Assembly (NCBI GenBank): GCA_023390675.1
Contig: JAEWCK010000413.1
Coordinates: 1-10,728 of the forward strand
Direction of reading: 5' to 3'
Length of the DNA stretch: 10,728 nucleotides
DNA from: Pseudomonadota bacterium
Lineage (GTDB): Bacteria > Pseudomonadota > Alphaproteobacteria > Sphingomonadales > Sphingomonadaceae
Below, piece by piece: positions 6,609-10,728 of this stretch. Under the pieces are notes generated by a model, which did not search any database, was not told the origin of the DNA, and saw only the letters and a program-made list of their open reading frames with translations. The translations under genes were made by a program, and so were the position numbers. Numbering within the stretch: the first letter of the stretch is position 1; each line of letters begins with the position of its first letter.

Positions 6609-7150
6609 CCTGCCAGCGCCCCCGCCAGATCCTGCCCGCGCCCGGTGAGCCCGTAGAGCGCGACCGGCGGGAAGCGATCCTCGAGCCGCCGCGCGACCAG
6701 ATCGTGCCCGATCATCGTCTGGAGCGTCTGCGACAGGGCGCGCGGCGTGACCGGCGCCAGCTGCGCCTGGAGCGCCCCGAACCGCGACCAGTCGGGCGCC
6801 AGCCCCGCCACCACGGGCAGCGACCAGCGCGGCAGGTCCGCGGCTCCCAGCGACAGCCGCTCGCGCCCGGCCACGATCCGCTCGCACAAGGCGCCGACCG
6901 GCCTGCCGGACTCGCTCAGCAGATATTCGGGGCGCAGCGGGTGGCCGTGGCCGGGATTGGGGATCACCCATCCCGCTTCCCTGAGATGTTGGAGGCAGCG
7001 CGTCAGGCTGTGGTGCGACAAGGCGAAGCGCCGCGCGATGACGGCGAAGCGCGATCCGTCCTCACGGCTCAGCAGCGCCATCACCGGCGCCGACCAGCGA
7101 TTGGCGGCGAGCGTGCGCAGGGTGGCGAGCGGGACGAAGGGCGTTGACAT
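6605..7150 (-). CDS. transcriptional regulator with two tandem HxlR-type winged-helix domains
   Basis: 181 residues from ATG 7150. A longer frame starts at 7213 but would overlap the divergent gene, and its extra residues (rich in Ile/Ser/Asp) look like translated promoter. Two copies of a HxlR-like winged helix are present. Copy 1 (about 10-95) has NRWSAPVMALL, SRF (33-35), SLTRCLQHL (48-56) and YLLSESG (76-82). Copy 2 (about 100-181) has PRWSLPVVAGL, SRF (122-124), ALSQTLQTM (138-146) and YGLTGRG (166-172). Trp19/Trp109, Leu53/Leu143, Gln54/Gln144, Tyr76/Tyr166 and Gly82/Gly172 are all exactly 90 residues apart. HxlR proteins usually have one such domain and act as dimers, so this may be a pseudo-dimer in one chain. 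Cys52 and Cys89 are in copy 1 only; HxlR members such as YodB sense with Cys, but a role here is speculative. It probably controls itself and the divergent VOC gene. Confidence 0.88.
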   Translation of the reverse strand: MSTPFVPLATLRTLAANRWSAPVMALLSREDGSRFAVIARRFALSHHSLTRCLQHLREAGWVIPNPGHGHPLRPEYLLSESGRPVGALCERIVAGRERLSLGAADLPRWSLPVVAGLAPDWSRFGALQAQLAPVTPRALSQTLQTMIGHDLVARRLEDRFPPVALYGLTGRGQDLAGALAG

Positions 7151-7206
7151 CGGGTCCGTAATGATATCGACTATATAAATGGAACTAATAGAGTCGGAGA
7201 TCGGAA
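7151..7206. promoter_or_regulatory. divergent promoter/operator region between the HxlR-type regulator and the VOC gene
   Basis: The 56 bases between the two start codons are clearly AT-richer than the surrounding DNA (for example ATGATATCGACTATATAAAT at 7161-7180). An inverted repeat CGACT (7168-7172) and AGTCG (7192-7196) is centred near 7182. Flanking TCCG (7155-7158) and CGGA (7202-7205) may extend it with imperfect spacing. TATATAAAT lies inside the dyad, where a bound regulator would block polymerase. CGGAG at 7195-7199 is the ribosome binding site of the VOC gene. No -35/-10 pair with 17-base spacing is convincing on either strand. Confidence 0.5.
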
Positions 7207-7659
7207 ATGACAACCGCCGAAGCGCCTGCCCGCACCGCCGCGATTTCCTATGACGGCGGGCTCACCTGCTCGATCCGCGTCAAGAGCCTCGATCGCGCGA
7301 TCCCGTGGTATCGCGACGTGCTCGGCATGACCCTGCTCTACCGCATGGATGCGATCGCCTGGTGCGAGCTCGCCTCGCCCACCCGGCGCGTCAATGTCGG
7401 GCTTGGCGAGTCCGAAGAAGTCGTCCCGGGCGGCGGCGCGACGCTCACCTTTGGCGTCACCGACATCGATGCCGCCAAAGCGGCGCTCGACGCCGCGGGG
7501 GTCCGCCAGGACGGGCCGATCCGCGATATTCCCGGCATGGTTCGCCTGCTCACCTTCTACGATCCCGACGGCAATGCGCTGATGTTCTATCAGGAGCTGG
7601 CGCACGATCACGACAGCGGAATGCCGCCTGGAACCGGCGCTATTGCTCCTGCGAATTAA
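7207..7659 (+). CDS. VOC family (glyoxalase/bleomycin resistance fold) protein
   Basis: 150 residues. VOC motifs in order are SIRVKSLDRAIPWYRDVLGM (22-41), the central WCELASPTRRVNVGL strand pair, the second module start TLTFGVTDIDAAKAAL, and the closing LLTFYDPDGNALMFYQEL. Compared with glyoxalase I, the positions for the metal ligands read Thr20 (His expected), Glu in WCEL (kept), Thr at the second-module His, and Met in NALM (Glu expected). A glyoxalase I reaction is therefore unlikely; a binding/resistance protein or a differently arranged enzyme is possible. The ATG has CGGAG 7 bases upstream. The gene stands alone, divergent from the tandem HxlR regulator, which most likely controls it. 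The C-terminal tail (HDHDSGMPPGTG) is low-complexity. A near-palindrome TGCGA-ATTAA-TCGCA (7650-7664) spans its stop codon. Confidence 0.88.
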   Translation: MTTAEAPARTAAISYDGGLTCSIRVKSLDRAIPWYRDVLGMTLLYRMDAIAWCELASPTRRVNVGLGESEEVVPGGGATLTFGVTDIDAAKAALDAAGVRQDGPIRDIPGMVRLLTFYDPDGNALMFYQELAHDHDSGMPPGTGAIAPAN

Positions 7660-7664
7660 TCGCA
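7650..7664. repeat. 15-base inverted repeat over the VOC stop codon
   Basis: TGCGA (7650-7654), spacer ATTAA, TCGCA (7660-7664) is an exact 5-base inverted repeat. The TAA stop (7657-7659) lies in the spacer. No T run follows, so it is not a standard terminator. It could be a small hairpin protecting the 3' end, a protein site, or chance. Confidence 0.3.
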
Positions 7665-7695
7665 AAGATAATCGGAAATCTGCGCCTTTCTTGGG

Positions 7696-7724
7696 TTGCG
7701 AGGGCCTGTCAATCGGCCTAAGCC
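7696..7724 (+). promoter_or_regulatory. candidate promoter for mdh
   Basis: TTGCGA (7696-7701) and TAAGCC (7719-7724) are 17 bases apart, in the 137-base gap between the VOC gene and mdh. The -35 half is good and the -10 half poor. A promoter is expected somewhere in this gap because the upstream gene belongs to a separately regulated divergent pair. Confidence 0.3.
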
Positions 7725-7762
7725 GCGCTCGCTTTCACCGCGCGCGCGGCTGTTTCGCGCGC
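7721..7762 (+). promoter_or_regulatory. alternative hairpins in the mdh leader
   Basis: AGCCGCGC (7721-7728) pairs perfectly with GCGCGGCT (7744-7751), an 8-bp stem with a 15-base loop. The segment GCGCGCG (7742-7748) can instead pair with CGCGCGC (7756-7762) over a 7-base loop. The two stems share bases, so only one can form. The second is followed by TTGTGTCGGTTT, not a clean U tract. An attenuator-like switch or simple GC-rich chance pairing are both possible. No small leader peptide was identified. Confidence 0.3.
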
Positions 7763-7796
7763 TTGTGTCGGTTTGACCAGACCCAAGGGAGTATCC

Positions 7797-8759
7797 ATGG
7801 CCCGCAAGAAGATCGCGCTGATCGGCGCCGGCAACATCGGCGGAACGCTCGCGCACCTCGCCGCCCTCAAGGGCCTGGGCGACATCGTCCTGTTCGACGT
7901 GGTCGAAGGCGTGCCGCAGGGCAAGGCGCTCGATCTCTCGCAATGCGGCCCGGTCGAGGGCTTCGACGCCAGGATCACCGGCTCGAACGACTATGCCGAT
8001 ATCGCGGGCGCCGACGTGATCATCGTCACCGCCGGCGTCGCCCGCAAGCCCGGGATGAGCCGCGACGACCTGCTCGGCATCAATCTGAAGGTGATGAAGG
8101 CAGTCGGCGAGGGCATCGCCGCCAATGCCCCCGACGCGTTCGTGATCTGCATCACCAACCCGCTCGACGCGATGGTCTGGGCGCTGCGCGAATTCTCGGG
8201 GCTGCCGCACCAGAAGGTCGTCGGCATGGCCGGCGTGCTCGATTCGTCGCGCTTCAGCACTTTCCTCGCCGAGGAATTCCAGGTCTCGGTCAAGGACGTC
8301 ACCTCCTTCGTGCTCGGCGGCCACGGCGACACGATGGTCCCGGTGATCGAATATTCGACCGTCTCGGGCATCCCGGTCCCCGATCTCATCGAGATGGGCT
8401 TTTCGACGCAGGAGCGCATCGACGCGATCGTCCAGCGCACGCGCTCGGGCGGCGGCGAGATCGTCGGGCTGCTCAAGACCGGCTCGGCCTTCTATGCCCC
8501 CGCCACTTCGGCGATCGCGATGGCCGAGAGCTACCTCTACGACCAGAAGCGGCTCCTGCCCGCCGCCGTCCACCTGACCGGCCAGTACGGCGTCGACGAT
8601 CTCTATGTCGGCGTGCCCGTGATCATCGGCGCGGGCGGCGCCGAGAAGGTCGTCGAGATCAAGCTCTCGGACGAGGCCAGGGCCAATCTCCAGGTCTCGG
8701 TCGACGCGGTCAAGGAACTGCTTGTCGCCTGCAAGGGCATCGACAGCTCGCTCGGCTGA
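7797..8759 (+). CDS. mdh: malate dehydrogenase, LDH-like type
   Basis: 320 residues. Catalyses NAD-dependent oxidation of malate to oxaloacetate in the TCA cycle, cytoplasmic. The Rossmann nucleotide loop is IGAGNIGG (9-16). Asp34 ends the second beta strand, as expected for NAD rather than NADP. Substrate-binding Arg83 and Arg89 are in VARKPGMSR, which marks malate rather than lactate specificity. Asn121 is in ITNPLD, Asp149 and Arg152 are in LDSSRF, and the catalytic base is His176 in GGHGDT. The frame opens earlier (7773), but ATG 7797 is chosen: AGGGAG sits about 7 bases upstream and the protein then begins MARKKIALIGAGN as in homologues. Its stop overlaps the ATG of a small exported protein (TGATG), so the two are co-translated. 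sucD follows two genes later, consistent with a TCA operon. Confidence 0.97.
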   Translation: MARKKIALIGAGNIGGTLAHLAALKGLGDIVLFDVVEGVPQGKALDLSQCGPVEGFDARITGSNDYADIAGADVIIVTAGVARKPGMSRDDLLGINLKVMKAVGEGIAANAPDAFVICITNPLDAMVWALREFSGLPHQKVVGMAGVLDSSRFSTFLAEEFQVSVKDVTSFVLGGHGDTMVPVIEYSTVSGIPVPDLIEMGFSTQERIDAIVQRTRSGGGEIVGLLKTGSAFYAPATSAIAMAESYLYDQKRLLPAAVHLTGQYGVDDLYVGVPVIIGAGGAEKVVEIKLSDEARANLQVSVDAVKELLVACKGIDSSLG

Positions 8760-9325
8760 TGCTCGCCGCCGCCGCCCTGCTGCTCGCCGCCGCGGCGCCG
8801 CAGACGGCGTCGGCGGACGCGGCGGCGCTGCTCGCGCGGTTCGACAGCTATTGCGCCACGCTCGACAGCCTCGACGCCATTTCCGGGCGCATCGAGGCGA
8901 CGGGGTGGGCGCGCTTCACGCCGGAAGCGAAGAGCGATCTCGGCAAGCTCCTGAGCTTCAACGACGGCAAGACCGGCGATCTCCCCGGCTGGGCGCAGGA
9001 GAATCGCGCCTTTGCCGCGGGCGCCGACCCTAGCCTCGTGGCGATCGTCACGACCGCCGGCGTGCCTGGGCAGCACTCGCTCGAATGCCGGGTGATCTCG
9101 CTCGACGCGGCGAGTGCGCCCGCCGATGCAGCGATCGAGGCCTGGGCGAGGCGGGCGCCGACTACCGCGGTAGCGGACACCGGCGTCAAGATCTGGCAAT
9201 GGGAGCCTGGCCTTCACGACGGCCAACGCATCACCGGCATCGCCTTCGTCGCCAAGGATTCGCCCTTTCGCAGCCAGTTGCCGCTGCTCGGGCTGGTGGC
9301 GCAGGCGATGCGCGACATGGAGTAG
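8759..9325 (+). CDS. small exported protein of unknown function, paralogue of its downstream neighbour
   Basis: 188 residues. The frame is open from far upstream; ATG 8759 is chosen because it overlaps the mdh stop by one base (TGATG) and starts directly with a signal peptide (LAAAALLLAAAAPQTASA, cleavage after Ala19). The mature part has two Cys, Cys32 in RFDSYCATL and Cys110 in HSLECRVISL, likely a disulfide in the periplasm. Other features are GWARFTPEAK (49-58) and a strand-rich middle (SLVAIVTTAG). I do not recognise a named family. The next gene has the same plan (F-x3-C, second Cys 79 residues later, 77 residues after it), so the two are probably diverged duplicates. The position inside the mdh-sucD cluster suggests co-expression with TCA enzymes, not a TCA function. 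Confidence 0.75.
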   Translation: MLAAAALLLAAAAPQTASADAAALLARFDSYCATLDSLDAISGRIEATGWARFTPEAKSDLGKLLSFNDGKTGDLPGWAQENRAFAAGADPSLVAIVTTAGVPGQHSLECRVISLDAASAPADAAIEAWARRAPTTAVADTGVKIWQWEPGLHDGQRITGIAFVAKDSPFRSQLPLLGLVAQAMRDME

Positions 9326-9326
9326 C

Positions 9327-9917
9327 ATGCCGATGGCCGATCTCCGCCTCCTCGCCCCCGCCGCGCTTGGGCTGCTCGCCGCGCTCCCCGCGCACGCGCA
9401 GGAGCTCGCCCCCGCCGAGCCGATTCCGCTGTTCAACGCCGTGTGCGTCGAGGGCAGCGCGCGATTGAGCCGCAAGGTCGCCAGCCCCGCCGATTATTCG
9501 ATGCTGCCCGACGGCGCACGCCGCGCGCTCGGCGCCACCACCGTCGCGACCCGCGCCGAGGCAGAGAAGCTGCCCGCGCCCGATGCCTCGATCGTCACCA
9601 ACAGCATGTACCGGATCGGCGACGGGCAGCTCTATCTGCTCGTCCCCGGCAAAGGCGGCGGATCGCCGATCGCCGACAGCTGCATCGTATTGTGGTACGC
9701 CGCAGGCGACCAGGACTATGCCGATGCGCGCCGCGTGCTGCTTCCGAACGAGCGCGCCGTGCCGATCATCGCGCGTCCGACCGCGAGCCCGGTCGGCGCC
9801 GCCACCGTCACCGTGCCGCACGGCGACGCCAGTTTCACCGCCGCAGCCTTTTCGGGCTGGGTCGCGCTTCGTTCCTACGTCGCGACTCCCGCCCCCGACT
9901 CAAACGGAGCCCAGTGA
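9327..9917 (+). CDS. small exported protein of unknown function, paralogue of its upstream neighbour
   Basis: 196 residues from ATG 9327, one base after the preceding stop; ATG 9333 is a close alternative and gives the same mature protein. Signal peptide: Arg7, hydrophobic LLAPAALGLLAALPAHA, cleavage before Gln25. The mature protein starts with a Pro/Glu-rich segment, then LFNAVCVEG (Cys40), strand-rich YRIGDGQLYLLVPG and DSCIVLWYA (Cys119). The two Cys are suited to a disulfide. No lipobox, so a soluble periplasmic protein is likely. No family name can be given. The arrangement matches the upstream gene, but identity by eye is low. The stop is 4 bases before the sucD ATG, and the sucD ribosome binding site (GGAG at 9906-9909) lies inside the end of this gene. 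Confidence 0.75.
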   Translation: MPMADLRLLAPAALGLLAALPAHAQELAPAEPIPLFNAVCVEGSARLSRKVASPADYSMLPDGARRALGATTVATRAEAEKLPAPDASIVTNSMYRIGDGQLYLLVPGKGGGSPIADSCIVLWYAAGDQDYADARRVLLPNERAVPIIARPTASPVGAATVTVPHGDASFTAAAFSGWVALRSYVATPAPDSNGAQ

Positions 9918-9921
9918 ACGC

Positions 9922-10728
9922 ATGAGCATCCTCGTCGACAAGAACACCAAGGTCATCACGCAGGGGATGACCGGCGAAACCGGCACCTTCCACACCCAGC
10001 AGGCATTGGCGTATGGCACGCAGATGGTCGGCGGCGTGACGCCCGGAAAGGGCGGCACCGAGCATATCGGCCTGCCCGTGTTCGACACGGTCGCGGAGGC
10101 CGTGAGCAAGACCGGGGCGACCGCGAGCGTGATCTACGTCCCGCCGCCCTTCGCCGCGGATTCGATCCTCGAGGCGATCGACGCCGAAGTGCCGCTGATC
10201 GTGACGATCACCGAGGGCATCCCGGTGCTCGACATGGTCAAGGTCAAGCGCGCGCTCTCGGGCTCGAAGTCGCGGCTGATCGGGCCGAACTGCCCCGGCG
10301 TGCTGACCCCCGGCGAGTGCAAGATCGGCATCATGCCGGGCAGCATCTTCTCCAAGGGTTCGGTGGGCGTCGTCTCGCGCTCGGGCACGCTTACCTATGA
10401 GGCGGTGTTCCAGACCACCAATGCCGGGCTCGGCCAGACCACGGCGGTCGGCATCGGCGGCGATCCGGTGAAGGGCACTGAGTTCATCGACATGCTCGAG
10501 ATGTTCCTGGCCGACGACGAGACCAAGTCGATCATCATGATCGGCGAGATCGGCGGAAGCGCGGAAGAAGACGCCGCGCAGTTCCTCGCCGACGAAGCTC
10601 GCCGCGGGCGCAAGAAGCCGGTCGTCGGCTTCATCGCCGGCCGCACGGCGCCTCCGGGCCGCCGCATGGGCCATGCCGGCGCGATCGTCGCCGGCGGCAA
10701 GGGCGACGCCGACAGCAAGATCGCAGCC
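9922..10728 (+). CDS. sucD: succinyl-CoA synthetase alpha subunit (SucD), 3' end outside window
   Basis: 269 residues are present with no stop; the family is about 290 residues, so roughly 20-25 are missing past the window edge. It makes succinate and a nucleoside triphosphate from succinyl-CoA together with the beta subunit SucC, in the cytoplasmic TCA cycle. Evidence: the N-terminal CoA-binding fold MSILVDKNTKVITQGMTG, VGGVTPGKGG, the CoA-contacting IYVPPPFAAD, GPNCPGVLTP, the loop SRSGTLTYEA, GIGGDPVKGT, and the phosphorylated His251 in RMGHAGAI. ATG 9922 follows the previous stop by 4 bases. sucC, often directly upstream in other bacteria, is not present between mdh and this gene. sucA/sucB may follow outside the window, which cannot be checked here. 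Confidence 0.97.
   Translation, partial: MSILVDKNTKVITQGMTGETGTFHTQQALAYGTQMVGGVTPGKGGTEHIGLPVFDTVAEAVSKTGATASVIYVPPPFAADSILEAIDAEVPLIVTITEGIPVLDMVKVKRALSGSKSRLIGPNCPGVLTPGECKIGIMPGSIFSKGSVGVVSRSGTLTYEAVFQTTNAGLGQTTAVGIGGDPVKGTEFIDMLEMFLADDETKSIIMIGEIGGSAEEDAAQFLADEARRGRKKPVVGFIAGRTAPPGRRMGHAGAIVAGGKGDADSKIAA

Noticed and set aside
7144..7149. TTGACA as a -35 box for the VOC gene
   Set aside because: A perfect -35 hexamer, but the sequence 16-18 bases downstream has no acceptable -10, and TATATAAAT is 23 bases away. It also overlaps the regulator start codon.
7151..7213. Longer N-terminus for the HxlR-type regulator starting at 7213
   Set aside because: The additional 21 residues would be encoded by the AT-rich divergent promoter and would overlap the VOC start; the HxlR repeat begins only after ATG 7150.
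7643..9325. 560-codon + strand open frame that could look like a fusion over mdh
   Set aside because: The part before 8759 is an Arg-rich alternative frame of mdh; the real product begins at the ATG overlapping the mdh stop with a signal peptide.

Overview
The window is high-GC, densely packed bacterial chromosome that reads as an alphaproteobacterium of the Sphingomonadales type. That placement is an inference from protein style and gene company (SdhB, ZapE, a LDH-like malate dehydrogenase and SucD), not from a marker gene. Thirteen protein-coding genes are supported, twelve on the + strand and one on the - strand. No tRNA, rRNA, CRISPR array, insertion sequence or phage gene was seen.

Left part (1-4116): the 3' part of a ClpP-fold protein with a proline/alanine-rich N-terminus, then an exported metallo-beta-lactamase-fold hydrolase, then a tightly overlapping run of sdhB (succinate dehydrogenase iron-sulfur subunit), a hotdog-fold thioesterase (TTG start inside the sdhB stop) and zapE (AFG1-like ATPase linked to cell division). 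sdhA is not next to sdhB on the side visible here.

Middle part (4117-7659): a secreted glycoside hydrolase family 2 enzyme whose Shine-Dalgarno sequence lies in a possible hairpin, a YbjQ/UPF0145 protein overlapping it, and a two-helix membrane protein overlapping that. These converge on a minus-strand regulator made of two HxlR-like winged-helix repeats exactly 90 residues apart. The regulator is transcribed divergently from a VOC/glyoxalase-fold gene, and the short space between them is AT-rich with a dyad, so it probably holds both promoters and the operator.

Right part (7660-10728): a 137-base leader with candidate promoter and competing GC-rich hairpins, then mdh, two small exported proteins that look like ancient paralogues of each other (same F-x3-C motif, second Cys 78 or 79 residues later, near-identical remaining length), and sucD cut off by the window end. 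sucC is absent between mdh and sucD. The TCA-cycle genes sdhB, mdh and sucD frame the window, with accessory genes between them.

No clear new defence or mobile system is present. The most unusual items are the duplicated-domain HxlR regulator with its divergent VOC partner, the exported paralogue pair inside the mdh-sucD cluster, and two hydrolase-fold proteins with a substituted active-site or metal position.
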